Position numbers and translations under genes: made by a program
Assembly (NCBI GenBank): GCA_933207985.1
Contig: OW240912.1
Coordinates: forward strand, 235,648,829 to 235,712,828
Direction: 5' to 3'
Source: Pelobates cultripes
Taxonomy: Eukaryota; Chordata; Amphibia; Anura; Pelobatidae
DNA: 64,000 nt
Shown: positions 35,401 to 40,490 of the stretch, one piece after another
Numbering within the stretch: the first letter of the stretch is position 1
How the letters are laid out: each line of letters opens with the position of its first letter
Notes under the pieces: generated by a model
Told to the model about the DNA's origin: nothing
Seen by the model: only the letters and a program-made list of their open reading frames with translations
Databases searched by the model: none

Positions 35401-37475
35401 TCTGTTTTCCCATAAATTCTGCAATGGCTTATGTGTAAATTGTTAGTTTCCCTTAAAGTGTTACTTCAAGCAACACAACCACTTCAGTGATTTGAAGTGG
35501 TGATGGTATTTGTAGTCTGTATGTGCAGCATTTCACTCTGAACTGCTGCACATGCAGAGTTAAATAACTTTGCTGGAGTTGTTACCACTGGCAGCCACAT
35601 TAGCCAGCCCAAAACGAGAGACTAATGTTAATTTTGTGCATATTTGGCATTTGTTGTCAGCACACATAGCATGCTGGCGACAGACGTCCCATGGCCAAGT
35701 ACATGCCATGCAGTAAGGGGGAATTAAGTCACTGGAGGATGATCAGTCTGCTAGGAGAACTTGGCTTTACAGTGGGGTCTAAGGTAAGTTTAATTTTTTT
35801 TTTTTTTGTGTGTGTGTGTAAACACTCGGAGGAGAGCATGCTAGCAAGGCTTACTTCAACCAAAATAGTGTTTTAATTGAAGTAACCCTTTACGTCTTAA
35901 GAGTACTATAGTGGATACCTTGCTTACAGTGCCACACCACACTGCCTAGGTCCATAAATGTCAAAACAATTGTCTTGTTCATTGTACAGTGGCAAAATTG
36001 ACTAGCTATTGATCCAATCATAGGATTCACTACTGATATAAATCCTATCAGACATGTCTGGGTGCCCTTCCGTTTCATTTTGAAATGACCAATACTGGAT
36101 TGTCTATTCTTTATAAATAATCGGCATTATTTATAACCCTTAATATGTGGTTTAATGTTACAGAGGCCAGTCTCCAATGCATATTTTGGGACAATATGGA
36201 AAAGAAAATGCAGCTGCCATATTTGAACTTTTCCTAGAATGTATGCCAGAGTACCCACTTGATAAACCTGACACAGAAGGAAATACAGGCAAGTAGTACC
36301 ACAGTTGTTAAAAGAAAGTGTTCATGTTTAACATTTAGTTTCACTGTTAAATTAATAGAACTTGCCAAAACATTGTGTTTTTCTTGTGTTAATGTCTAGG
36401 AATTTCAAGGAAACTGATTAATAAAACATGAAATGTGGCATTCTCTCTTTCACCTCTTTTTGTACACCAGGATAACAGACAATTGTTTTAGCATGTATTT
36501 GTTGGTGTATTTAGAAATAATTGCTCACTTTCTTACTAACATTGTCTATATTAGAAGTTGTGTGTGACACTTTAAAATGGAGACTATATATGTTGTTTTT
36601 TTTTTTTTTGTTTGTTTTTTTTTTAGTACTCCTCCTGGCCTATATGAAAGGAAATGCCAATCTTTGCCGAGCCATTGTGAAAGCTGGTGCCAGGCTTGGA
36701 GTAAACAACAACCAAGGAGTTAATATATTTAACTATCAAGTTGCTACAAAGCAACTTCTATTTAGACTTCTAGGTAAGCAAAAGCAGTTGGATAAATACT
36801 GGCAGTTACTGCACTGGTCCTTGCTGTCATGTAATTGTCATTGTGTTTTGTTTTTTGTTGTGGGAGTGGGTCATTCTTGCTACAAATTGTCAAATACAAA
36901 AATGTTTTTGTTACATTAGGGAGTAAATAGTATGGCATTTGTTCTTTGTTTCTATTTACATGAAGTTATGTGAGCAAAAAAAAAAAAAACTCAAAACAGC
37001 CAACTGATTTGTTCTGCCTTTATTTTTAGACATGCTTTCACAAGAGCCACCCTGGTGTGATGGATCAAACTGTTATGAATGCACAGCCAAGTTTGGGGTC
37101 ACCACCAGAAAGCATCACTGGTAAGATGAAATCTCCAAGCCCCCCAAAACATATATTTTTGATAATGTGCATTTAAAACCTATTTGTGAAATGTGAAGAA
37201 TTTTTTCATTCAATACAAAATAGTTGTTTTTAAAGTGAGGATAAGAATACAAGATTTATAGTTCATTATTTTATATTTAATGTTCGAAAGAATAAAATAG
37301 TACTTTTAATGCTTACCTTTTTCTTTTTATGTTTTCTTGCAGCCGACATTGTGGACGTCTGCTATGTTATAAATGCTCAACCAAGGAGATTCCCATTATA
37401 AAATTTGACCTGAACAAACCAGTACGAGTTTGTAACATTTGCTTCGATGTGTTGACGCTGGGCGGATTCTCTTAG
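624..37475 (+). CDS. ANKFY1: ANKFY1 (Rabankyrin-5), 3' part of gene, 21 coding exons
   Basis: The product is an endosomal scaffold: an ankyrin-repeat protein whose C-terminal FYVE finger binds phosphatidylinositol 3-phosphate and which acts as a Rab5 effector in endocytosis and macropinocytosis (family knowledge). The sequence shows 21 exons on the + strand that join in one frame to 1015 codons plus the last base of a split codon, ending at TAG 37473-37475. The order is the end of the BTB/BACK-like region (exons 1-2), a long array of about 20 ankyrin repeats (exons 3-19), then FYVE with a WCDG box, a RKHHCRHCG box and RVC (exons 20-21). The remembered protein is about 1169 residues, so about 154 N-terminal residues, the start codon and promoter lie left of the window. 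No exon has an internal stop or frameshift. Intron phases in order are 0,0,1,2,2,1,0,1,1,2,0,2,0,0,0,1,2,1,1,2. This is a functional host gene with repeat-filled introns. Confidence 0.97.
1355..1911. mobile_element. TTAA-flanked piggyBac-like MITE
   Basis: The 557-bp element begins TTAAAGAGGCACTATAGTCA and ends in the matching inverted copy (GTGACTATAGTGTCCTTTTAA). The terminal inverted repeats extend about 50 bp (through AACTTTAG...AATGAAGCAG). The TTAA at each end suits a piggyBac-type target duplication. It has no coding capacity and lies in intron 1 of the window. Confidence 0.75.
2091..2240 (+). CDS. ANKFY1: ANKFY1 exon (window exon 2)
   Basis: Acceptor TTCTGTAG, donor GTATGA. It encodes residues 42-91 (150 nt, phase 0 both sides): DDLRKEDFSSMSAQLLYKM, then a helix pair ending in YLIEMDSQ. 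This is the BACK-like segment and the lead into the first ankyrin repeat (PLHKAIKLEREDVVFLYL). Confidence 0.96.
2552..2700 (-). mobile_element. L1-type LINE 3' tail fragment
   Basis: A T-rich start followed by CAATTCTTTATTTTTGTGGT. On the minus strand this reads as an AAAAATAAAGAATTG-type LINE tail, the same tail style as the L1 at 57878-59844. It is probably a strongly 5'-truncated insertion. The far boundary is uncertain. Confidence 0.4.
2810..3135. repeat. Unclassified interspersed repeat
   Basis: Contains a block reading TCGTTTTGGTCCACGCAGGG followed by ACCTTCCTCAGGA, then a GC-rich stretch with CpG sites unlike the AT-rich intron around it. Such blocks are common in frog dispersed repeats, some of them Penelope-associated. 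The class is not established here. Confidence 0.35.
3212..3277. repeat. (TG)n / (TATG,TA)n microsatellite
   Basis: A TG run at 3212-3231 grades into TATGTATATA units to 3277. Confidence 0.9.
3516..3765 (-). mobile_element. L1-type LINE 3' end fragment
   Basis: A long T run at 3520-3534 is followed by GTCAATCTTTGTTTTTATTG. On the minus strand this is an A-rich LINE tail (CAATAAAAACAAAGATTGAC then poly-A). No ORF remains. Confidence 0.4.
3833..4460 (-). pseudogene. L2/CR1-like LINE reverse transcriptase, internally deleted
   Basis: On the minus strand, 4250-4450 encodes a finger/palm stretch (TVTLILKKPNLDPNSPSNYH, then PMSLLPFVSKILES). 3833-4200 encodes the C-terminal hallmark of L2/CR1 elements: SLHWLPVRYRAQFKIL, YVPSRRLRSAEDLRL and APFLWNSLPSSVR. 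The central palm with the catalytic YxDD is missing between them, so this is a dead, internally deleted copy. The antisense DNA between 4460 and 4760 may be more of the same element but is not recognisable. Confidence 0.75.
4860..5560. repeat. GC-rich dispersed repeat, class unknown
   Basis: CpG-containing stretch that differs from the flanking AT-rich intron and has a broken 119-codon minus-strand frame (4986-5345) that I do not recognise. It is probably an LTR-retroelement or MITE remnant. No ends are visible. Confidence 0.25.
6221..6300. mobile_element. Short foldback MITE, copy 1 (AACCCCTTAAGGAC type)
   Basis: An 80-bp element with inverted ends, TTAACCCCTTAAGGACAC and GTTCTTAAGGGGTTAA. 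The core TGACATGTCATGATTCCCC is shared with copies at 11549 and 20059. Confidence 0.7.
6960..7125 (+). CDS. ANKFY1: ANKFY1 exon (window exon 3), ankyrin repeats
   Basis: Acceptor TCATTTCAG, donor GTGAGG, phase 0 in and phase 1 out. Residues 92-146 plus one base. It shows two ankyrin motifs, GDLALDLALSRKLESIATTL and GWSLLHKAIQRG. The last Gly/Glu codon is split with the next exon. Confidence 0.95.
7921..9300. repeat. Intron 3 dispersed-repeat mosaic
   Basis: Contains two related stretches (around 8320-8400 and 9240-9310) that both read GTAACTATCCATT(C/A)ATTTAATAGC and then CGGAGCCAGTATAGGTA. Between them are a poly-A run at 8817-8830 and a small palindrome at 9029-9053 (GTGACACGCAC...GTGCGTCAC). 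No coding homology is visible. It is probably the same mobile repeat present twice. Confidence 0.4.
9340..10165 (-). pseudogene. L1 5' end and ORF1 fragment
   Basis: Reading the minus strand from 10165, the piece starts with a GGGCGGAGCCAGTGCC-type L1 5' end. It then encodes a degenerate ORF1 with a coiled-coil stretch (around 9600-9720) and an LEDRxRRxNIRIRGIP-like block that has decayed to MEDKAKAHNMQICSIPG. Stops and frame changes break it and no ORF2 follows. Confidence 0.55.
10721..10925 (+). CDS. ANKFY1: ANKFY1 exon (window exon 4), ankyrin repeats, GC donor
   Basis: The acceptor TTTTTTTAAG lies directly before AGGATAAA. Two bases complete the split codon and the exon ends phase 2 after AG of a split Arg codon. 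Residues 148-214 include TPLHLVASCS and ALLHTGANPNMQDGKG, two ankyrin units. The reading frame requires the donor to be GCAAGT at 10926. A GT donor four bases later would put the following exon out of frame. Confidence 0.95.
10926..10931 (+). other. Non-canonical GC splice donor (GC-AG intron, 291 nt)
   Basis: The sequence reads AAG|GCAAGT, a perfect match to the known consensus for GC-AG introns apart from the C. It is fixed by reading frame on both sides. The matching acceptor is TAACAG ending at 11216. Confidence 0.9.
11217..11285 (+). CDS. ANKFY1: ANKFY1 exon (window exon 5)
   Basis: A short 69-nt exon between acceptor TAACAG and donor GTAAGT. With the preceding AG it encodes RTPLHTAILARNEYVFNQLL, the first half of an ankyrin repeat, and ends in a split Gln codon (phase 2). 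It is symmetric (phase 2 both sides), so skipping it would keep the frame. Confidence 0.95.
11549..11627. mobile_element. Short foldback MITE, copy 2
   Basis: Same family and orientation as the 6221 copy: TAACCCCTTAAGGGCACATG at the left, TTCTTAAGAGGTTAA at the right, with a TGTGACATGTCATGATTGCC core. Confidence 0.7.
12099..12298 (+). CDS. ANKFY1: ANKFY1 exon (window exon 6)
   Basis: Acceptor TACGTTAG, donor GTAAAC, phase 2 in and phase 1 out. It encodes residues up to the split codon 305, with LDLELKDHEGSTALWLAVQ followed by a loop rich in D/N/S (VNPFDDAPVVNGTSFDEN) and the repeat FAARLIKRGSNTDAPD. The long inter-repeat loop is typical of ANKFY1. Confidence 0.95.
12541..12663. repeat. Near-perfect 123-nt foldback hairpin
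   Basis: The 50-nt left arm (12541-12590, CAGTGGCTTAGAATTATACT...) and right arm (12614-12663) are reverse complements with one mismatch. The 23-nt loop is itself partly self-complementary. It lies in intron 6 and is most likely a MITE terminal or internal hairpin. A hairpin RNA precursor is a less likely alternative. Confidence 0.85.
12663..12816. repeat. Second inverted repeat abutting the hairpin
   Basis: Left arm 12663-12690 (GCTTTCAAAGGCAGCAGACA...) and right arm 12789-12816 are exact 28-nt reverse complements with about 98 nt between them. The first base is shared with the end of the previous foldback. Together they look like nested MITE structure. Confidence 0.85.
14710..15068. mobile_element. 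TTAA MITE, truncated, same family as 41168-41451
   Basis: Begins TTAAAGGACCACTATAGTGC and continues through a GC-rich centre (CTTACCTTTCTCCAGCGCCG). The block CTCTAGCGGCTGTCAATGAG and the stretch to GCAGTTTCTC match, in inverted orientation, the element at 41168. The second terminus is missing. Confidence 0.65.
15330..16080 (-). pseudogene. Penelope-like retroelement remnant with GIY-YIG signature
   Basis: Minus-strand translation of 15380-15450 gives CLVYKFVCPCRLAYIGKTK, the core of the GIY-YIG endonuclease that follows RT in Penelope-like elements. Upstream (15480-15640) is GSRNTGCFKCLGCTTFNQM, the linker cysteine block. 15860-15990 reads HPKLLKQSLPVSQVLRVIRN, as in the connection region after the RT. 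The parts lie in different frames with stops, so the copy is dead and 5'-truncated. Confidence 0.65.
16190..16400. mobile_element. MITE fragment (CATAACCACTAC type)
   Basis: Contains CATAACCACTACAGCCCGCT near the left and ACACCATAACCACTAGTGTG with GGTGCTTGAAGTGTTTCT near the right. The MITE that hosts the solo LTR at 19276 has a similar right end. Confidence 0.45.
16708..16805 (+). CDS. ANKFY1: ANKFY1 exon (window exon 7)
   Basis: Acceptor TTCTTGCAG, donor GTGAGT. It encodes an ankyrin unit NCLLQRAAGAGSEAAALFLA, then GAKVNHKNKW, ending phase 0 at residue 337. The exon is 98 nt long. Confidence 0.95.
17250..17345. mobile_element. TTAA MITE terminal fragment
   Basis: Starts ATTAAAGGGACACTATGCAC, the terminal motif of the frog TTAA MITEs. 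The partner terminus is not seen. Confidence 0.4.
18117..18342 (+). CDS. ANKFY1: ANKFY1 exon (window exon 8)
   Basis: Acceptor ACCTACAG, donor GTATTT, phase 0 in and phase 1 out. Residues 338-412 hold ankyrin motifs SPLHTACREGLSNLTAELL and TPLHMAIAYSHPDVVSVIL. Between them is a Ser/Pro-rich loop (VPSPKGSVANNPSSS), a more variable segment in this family. Confidence 0.95.
19276..20224 (-). mobile_element. Solo LTR, antisense, with 5-bp target duplication
   Basis: The 949-bp block begins TGTGACGG and ends CACCACA (TG...CA ends). It is flanked on both sides by GTGGT (19271-19275 and 20225-20229). On the minus strand it has a TATA-like ATATTT near 19710 and AATAAA at 19637-19632, in U3-R-U5 order. 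There are no internal genes, so it is a solo LTR left by recombination. The 5-bp duplication is shared by several LTR-element groups, so the family is not fixed. It resembles the repeat starting at 41723. Confidence 0.75.
20059..20129. mobile_element. Short foldback MITE, copy 3, inside the solo LTR
   Basis: 71 bp with ends TTAACCCCTTAAGGACC and TCCTTAAGGGGTTAA, in the opposite orientation to the copies at 6221 and 11549. It lies within the LTR at 19276-20224, so it either inserted there later or is a fixed part of that LTR family. Confidence 0.7.
20512..20610 (+). CDS. ANKFY1: ANKFY1 exon (window exon 9)
   Basis: Acceptor TTCCCATGCAG, donor GTATGT, phase 1 both sides (99 nt, symmetric). It encodes ANALHATNNLQIIPDFSLKD and then SREQTVLGLALWTG, part of an ankyrin repeat. 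Confidence 0.95.
21399..21552 (+). CDS. ANKFY1: ANKFY1 exon (window exon 10)
   Basis: Acceptor TTCTTCAG, donor GTATTG. It continues the previous ankyrin unit with MHTIAAQLLGSGASINDTMS, then GQTLLHMAIQRQDSKSALFL and HQADINV. It ends in a split Arg codon (phase 2). Confidence 0.95.
22490..23070. mobile_element. hAT-like non-autonomous element carrying (CA)n
   Basis: CA-rich tandem sequence at 22500-22660, then TG-rich 22888-22907, then the core CCTTCTTCTTACCTTTGG...CCCTGGTGGTCCAGT at 23000-23055. The same layout occurs in the hAT element at 45331 and in the MITE at 49918-50493. Exact ends are not visible here. Confidence 0.5.
23171..23339 (+). CDS. ANKFY1: ANKFY1 exon (window exon 11)
   Basis: Acceptor GTTGTTTTAG, donor GTATGT. 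It encodes ankyrin motifs GETALQLAIKNQLPLVVDAV and GNPPLWLALENELEDIASTL, ending phase 0 at residue 553. Confidence 0.95.
23490..23559. repeat. 20-bp direct repeat pair
   Basis: CCCTCTGTTAGGTAGATCAC occurs at 23490-23509 and 23540-23559, fifty bases apart. Flanking TTTTTC is also shared. This is either a tiny tandem duplication or a target-site relic. Confidence 0.7.
23560..25309. other. Intron 11, no recognisable gene
   Basis: AT-rich sequence with several poly-T/A runs (about 23801-23819 and 23990-24000). The stretch 24000-24800 has a repeat-like composition, but I see neither terminal repeats nor coding similarity. Confidence 0.5.
25310..25428 (+). CDS. ANKFY1: ANKFY1 exon (window exon 12)
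   Basis: Acceptor TTCCTTTAG, donor GTTAGG. It encodes VRHGCDATFWGTGPSG, then CLQTLLHRAIDENKEQTACF, ending in a split Ser codon (phase 2, residue 593). Confidence 0.95.
25429..26748. other. Intron 12, nothing recognised
   Basis: AT-rich intron with a G-rich patch near 26227-26250 and a 76-codon open frame at 26326-26556 that matches nothing I know and shows no exon-like splice context. Treated as intron. Confidence 0.5.
26749..26905 (+). CDS. ANKFY1: ANKFY1 exon (window exon 13)
   Basis: Acceptor CTATTTCAG, donor GTATGT. After GCDVNSARKPGPN comes an acidic linker (GEGEEEARD) and the ankyrin unit GQTPLHLASSWGLEEVVQCL, then FGANVNTQ. It ends phase 0 at residue 645. Confidence 0.95.
27371..27724 (-). 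pseudogene. L1 ORF2 endonuclease fragment
   Basis: 118 codons of the apurinic-type endonuclease domain: GRFLFLKGTIAGQVYTFANI, YAPNNRQYRF and the catalytic-loop motif GGDLNIAL. It continues leftward in broken frames to the EN-RT linker near 27050. Confidence 0.75.
28083..28108. repeat. (TG)n microsatellite in L1
   Basis: About 12 TG units inside the inter-ORF part of the antisense L1. Confidence 0.85.
29079..29917 (-). pseudogene. L1 ORF1 (nucleic-acid-binding chaperone), broken
   Basis: The intact portion 29079-29624 holds 181 codons with the RRM-like core (NRGRRKNIRVRGIPEDLDQ) and CTD. The N-terminal part continues beyond 29625 in other frames, so at least one frameshift separates them. 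Confidence 0.7.
30280..30480 (+). CDS. ANKFY1: ANKFY1 exon (window exon 14)
   Basis: Acceptor CACCATAG, donor GTATGG, phase 0 both sides (67 codons). It shows GRTPLHIAIINQHSVIIQLM, then VRDRQGMTPFACAMTFKNNK and AAESILKRE, two ankyrin units. The upstream intron contains a 3-kb antisense L1 remnant. Confidence 0.95.
30877..31053 (+). CDS. ANKFY1: ANKFY1 exon (window exon 15)
   Basis: The acceptor is a C-rich tract ending ATTTAG and the donor is GTATGT, phase 0 both sides (59 codons). It encodes VDNKGRNFLHVAVQNSDIES and later KLTPLHLAVQAGSEIIVRNL, two classic ankyrin units. Confidence 0.95.
31502..31649 (+). CDS. ANKFY1: ANKFY1 exon (window exon 16)
   Basis: Acceptor GTTCTGCCAG, donor GTAAGC. 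It encodes LLAGAKVNELTKHRQTALHL and PTICSVLLENGVDFGAADEN, ending phase 1 in a split Ala codon (residue 821). Confidence 0.95.
31972..32227 (-). pseudogene. CR1-like LINE 3' terminal fragment
   Basis: Minus-strand translation includes RKYYFTETVVDAWNSLPAEV followed by VREFKHAWDRH, the conserved C-terminus of CR1-type RT proteins. The + strand reads AGAACCATTCGGCCTATCTA, a very common frog CR1 end. Only the last ~80 codons survive. Confidence 0.7.
32417..32450. repeat. (TG)n microsatellite
   Basis: An uninterrupted TG run followed by TCTGTCTGTC. Confidence 0.9.
32461..34625 (+). pseudogene. R4/Dong-like non-LTR retrotransposon remnant, interrupted
   Basis: Left part 32461-33283 encodes, in broken frames, DYKIVPHTWIMECLALYKVN, SGIFEADMLSLMLFCIGLSG and HLLYMNNIKLYAKSE. 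These are decayed RT blocks in which the catalytic YMDD has become YMNN and IFQGD has become IFEAD. The frame then reads YSKGIGMLFALE and KREKM. It resumes after the insert at 34432 with IRIEGFKCQKAHRNHG and CKYLHRV. Clade assignment is by remembered motif style, so R2/R4-like is the safest wording. Confidence 0.55.
33284..34419 (+). mobile_element. L1-derived, ORF2-less insert in the R4-like remnant
   Basis: An 1136-bp insert with a GC-rich 5' part encoding MADATWHHDPVNGQSDLTTR and a short coil (RIFDKFWRALEQRR) resembling an L1 ORF1 N-terminus. It ends in GCAAAAATAAAGAAAAAACA, an L1-type tail. It is flanked by AGAGAGAAGATG (33272-33283) and AGAGAGATGATG (34420-34431), a 12-bp duplication with one difference. 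There is no endonuclease or RT sequence between. Confidence 0.6.
34676..34766 (+). CDS. ANKFY1: ANKFY1 exon (window exon 17)
   Basis: Acceptor TTTTATAG, donor GTAACA. This 91-nt exon encodes ALHLAVMHGRLNNIRCLLTE and then CNVDAEALNL, one ankyrin unit. It ends phase 2 in a split Arg codon. Confidence 0.95.
34959..35374. mobile_element. TTAA-flanked MITE
   Basis: Begins TTAAAGGAACACAAACATGT and ends GACCTTAAGCTGTCCCTTTAA, both with TTAA. The terminal inverted repeats are short and imperfect. Confidence 0.5.
35453..35894. mobile_element. TTAA-type MITE
   Basis: Left terminus TTAAAGTGTTACTTCAAGCA, right terminus ATTGAAGTAACCCTTTACGT, which are inverted copies of each other over about 18 bp. An internal inverted pair (GCTGGCG/GCATGCTAGC) is also present. 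Confidence 0.5.
36164..36288 (+). CDS. ANKFY1: ANKFY1 exon (window exon 18), GC donor
   Basis: Acceptor AATGTTACAG. It encodes GQSPMHILGQYGKENAAAIF, then LFLECMPEYPLDKPD and TEGNT, ending phase 1. The frame into the next exon (V-LLLAYMKGN) requires the donor GCAAGT at 36289. The nearby GT at 36293 would break the frame. Confidence 0.95.
36289..36294 (+). other. Non-canonical GC splice donor (GC-AG intron, 338 nt)
   Basis: The sequence reads ACAG|GCAAGT. The Val codon split by this intron (G|TA) only forms if the intron starts at the GC. The acceptor ends at 36626 after a long T tract. Confidence 0.9.
36627..36773 (+). CDS. ANKFY1: ANKFY1 exon (window exon 19), last ankyrin repeats
   Basis: The acceptor is a very long T tract (about 36600-36624) ending TTTTAG and the donor is GTAAGC. 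It encodes LLLAYMKGNANLCRAIVKAG and VNIFNYQVATKQLLFRLL, the final ankyrin units and the linker to FYVE. Phase 1 both sides (147 nt). Confidence 0.95.
37030..37120 (+). CDS. ANKFY1: ANKFY1 exon (window exon 20), first half of FYVE finger
   Basis: Acceptor TATTTTTAG, donor GTAAGA. It encodes DMLSQEPPWCDGSNCYECTA and KFGVTTRKHHC. The WxxD motif (WCDG), the first C-x2-C pair and the basic RKHH box of a FYVE domain are all present. The Cys codon is split with the last exon (phase 2). Confidence 0.97.
37343..37475 (+). CDS. ANKFY1: ANKFY1 last coding exon, second half of FYVE and stop
   Basis: Acceptor TTTCTTGCAG. It encodes RHCGRLLCYKCSTKEIPI, then KPVRVCNICFDVLTLGGFS and TAG at 37473-37475. It supplies the remaining C-x2-C pairs and the RVC motif that with WxxD and RKHHCR binds PI3P. 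All eight zinc-binding cysteines of the finger (four C-x2-C pairs across two exons) are intact. Confidence 0.97.
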
Positions 37476-38231
37476 TATCGGTGGAGAAATAGACCTTTTG
37501 GTTTTTGAAGGACAGCATTTCTGTTGAGATATCTTCCCAACCAAGCAGAAGGACTTTGCACTTCCATCATGGACTTAATGGACCATATAATGATATATTC
37601 CATTATAAACAATGTGTATGATTGTACATGTATAGGCTTTACTAGATGCTAACTGGACTCCCCAAAAGTCCAGTGATGTATTTGGAATGGTAAAATATTG
37701 ACCTGAACCTTAGGCTGAACAGAGTATCGAAGTGGTTCAACCCAGACGCATTTGAGAGAAGCCCTCTGTCCAGATGAGTTCTTAACACCCCTCCCATTGA
37801 CACATCCTAAAATCTTGTCAACCATATCTTTACAATTATGTCATAAATATCCCGCTGAATTTGGGGAAAAACAATGTTTTCTAAAACAGGGTTTAGTTTT
37901 GAAGAAAGCCAATTAAAAAGTGGCCTTAAAATATCAGCTTTATAACCAACACTTAAGTGGAGTTGTGGTAGAACTGTGTTCATTCATGTATGCCCCTTTT
38001 TTATCGGGGATATGTCTAGGTAATCTGTATGAATAACTTACAAAACATATTTACCCCATGTTAAAAGGCCTCTTACATTATTACTTGCGTGGAACTGATT
38101 ATTTTCACTGTTTATTCTTTTCCCAATCTTCCTTTTGTTAGCCATGCTCCTCAAAGTAAGTGCGCTGTGAAACAGGAGTCAATTTGTCAAAATGTTTGAA
38201 CACTAATGTGTCCTAAGTTTAAAATATATTT

Positions 38232-38234
38232 AAA

Positions 38235-38295
<61 letters not shown>
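38232..38295. repeat. Poly-A plus (TA)n microsatellite in 3' UTR region
   Basis: A run of about 21 A followed by about 21 TA units. Confidence 0.95.
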
Positions 38296-38297
<2 letters not shown>

Positions 38298-38870
38298 TGA
38301 ATCTAATCATTTGATATACAAATTAAATATCTAAACTACATGGATTAATTACACAAGATAACGTGTTTTATAGCTGTATTTTTTTATTTGAATACTAATG
38401 GTAATCATTTTGTTCCAATGTGTAATTATACATTAACAAAAATGAGTGTGAAAATGTGATTTGTTGATGCAAAGGAACTTTTTTTGTGGGGAAAGAAGTT
38501 GACTAAAAGATGCAGCAGTTTATTTTATAAAGTTTAGTAATTGCACATATAGTTTAGACTTGAGTAATATCAGTGCACTTATTTTCTGCAAAATAATTTT
38601 GCCTTAATTTTTAGGATACTGTTTACCTTTTCTGATATGTGTAATTCTATCAGAACTAGATATACAACAATGAACGATATCCCAGTAAATATAAAGTTCT
38701 ATGCCATGCAAAGGATTAAATATGTAGTTTGCCCTGTTTTTAGTTTCTCAGAGCCATATACATTTTAGTCTGTAGTCACATCATATAACTTGGGATCAAT
38801 GATGGCTGAATCTCTTGGTTGCCAAAGCAGCATAAGACATTTTTAAAGCTTTTTGATGTTTAGGGGGAAT

Positions 38871-38876
38871 AATAAA
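38871..38876 (+). promoter_or_regulatory. Candidate poly(A) signal of ANKFY1
   Basis: An AATAAA hexamer about 1.4 kb downstream of the stop codon, in otherwise repeat-poor sequence. A second AATAAA is at 39105. Neither is proven. Confidence 0.3.
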
Positions 38877-39110
38877 ATGACAGATAACACTCCTGTTTTA
38901 TCGAACACCCTTTAACCCCATTTTGACTTTCTATTTCATTCAGTATGGTGTTTATGTGACTTAATTCAAGAGAGATGTGTGTGGATTCAAAATATTGTTT
39001 TAATTACACTTTAATGCAAGATTTGCATAATTTTTTCACTAATTTAATATACCTGATCTGATGTCATGCTAAAGTACATTCTAAAACTAAAACATAGGAC
39101 GGGTAATAAA

Positions 39111-40180
39111 AAAAGGTTTGAAGTCAGGATAAAAAGTATGTGCTTGATGAGGTTTGGGCTGTGATCTCTTGATTTTTATAAGGTTATTTCAAGTTCCATG
39201 ACTTCTAATGCTTTCAGAAGTGAAGAGGAAGGTGTCTGTTTGTCTGTAAATGCTGCACATACTGAGTTATCTGCACTTTTGGAACTAGGTACACACCCAG
39301 TACATGTGACTCTGTTCCTGGTTGTCTAATGTTAGATCTCTGTTAAAAAACTATGCCTGTCATCAGCATGCTGGAGACATGTAATGAGCTCTTACGCTTG
39401 TAGGCAGATCACATTTCCTAATACCCATCCATTTGTTGCCGGTGAGAGCTCAATGAGAAGTATTTAATTTTGGACCATGGAGACTGAAGCAGTGATTCCA
39501 GATAAGTTTCACATAGTAGGCAATACTATTGCAAACAATAAGTAATGGGACAAACAATATGTAATAGAACACTAGAATCTCTAAAACACCCTGTAAGCAA
39601 CATCTTAAAGGGGGAACTCCAGACCCTAAAGCACATTTTAACTTGCTAAAGTGCTTTGAATGTAAAGTCTTTATTTAATATTTTTTTTAATACAAAAAGT
39701 GCACATTTCAACAAATTTGCTGAATAGAACAGAACTTGTTTAACAGTGTATCAGCAGAACCCTTGATAATAAAGTGGAGGAAACGTCCATCGCTGGACCA
39801 AGGGGTTTAAGGCCTGCAAGTGTGATTATGGTTTTAGTGGATTCAAATATAACTTATAAGTTTAACCAATACTACACAAGGTTTGTCTGCTTTCAATTTT
39901 ACACTTTTATAAATGAACCTTGTTAATTAACCCCCCACCCCTGCCAAAATTTGAGCGGGTAATTGCCCAGAACACATGCCTTGCAAAAGAATTTTCATTG
40001 AGCTGCTTTGCGAAGTCTGTGATTTGGCAGCCACAGAGGCTACAGAGCAATAGTGGCACTAGAGGGATAATCTCAAATACAGGACAAGGAGTGACAGGGG
40101 TAGGATTACAATGATAGGGCAGGGATACCAGGTCAGAAGGGCTCATCACCTGTCCCAGGACTATCCCTCCACCTAGAGGC
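39111..40180. other. Intergenic sequence after ANKFY1
   Basis: No gene seen. Around 39605 a MITE-like piece reads CTTAAAGGGGGAACTCCAGA. The rest is AT-rich until a more GC-rich stretch begins near 39940. Confidence 0.5.
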
Positions 40181-40189
40181 CACTAGGGC

Positions 40190-40490
40190 AAACCGCTCAA
40201 GGGGACTCCAGCAAGGGACAAAGCCCCAGCGGCTAGGAAGGCAGCCACAAAGGCTTAGAGACCTCAAAGCAGCCGGAGGAGTGGTGCGAAAAGCAGCCCA
40301 GAAGTCCAAAATCACCACACACAGGTTTGGAGTGAGAACCAGGGCCTGCCCATCCGCTCTTAACTGCCTGCGAAAACTTATACAGGAAATTCGCTACAAA
40401 TTTAGATTCAAGACAACTGCCATCCAGGTCATGGCCTGTGACGGCCTCCGTAGGATCCAGCCCAGAAATAACCGGCCTGGCACCTAGACA
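40190..40490 (+). pseudogene. Possible histone H3-derived pseudogene
   Basis: In broken frames the + strand gives KAPAARKAATKA near 40218-40260, then GGV, then HRF near 40320. Next come RKLIQEIRYKFRFKTTAIQV and MACDGLRRI (40370-40455). These resemble, in order, the H3 tail, the GGVKKPHR hinge, and the segment from the QRLVREIAQDF region to VMALQEA. Several stops are present. The resemblance is patchy and based on order plus short matches only. Confidence 0.35.

Larger units (their letters stand above)
37476..39110 (+). other. ANKFY1: ANKFY1 3' UTR and downstream region
   Basis: AT-rich sequence following the stop without recognisable transposon ends, consistent with a long 3' UTR. It contains a poly-A run and a (TA)n microsatellite at 38232-38295. 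Possible poly(A) signals AATAAA lie at 38871-38876 and 39105-39110. The true end cannot be decided here. Confidence 0.55.
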
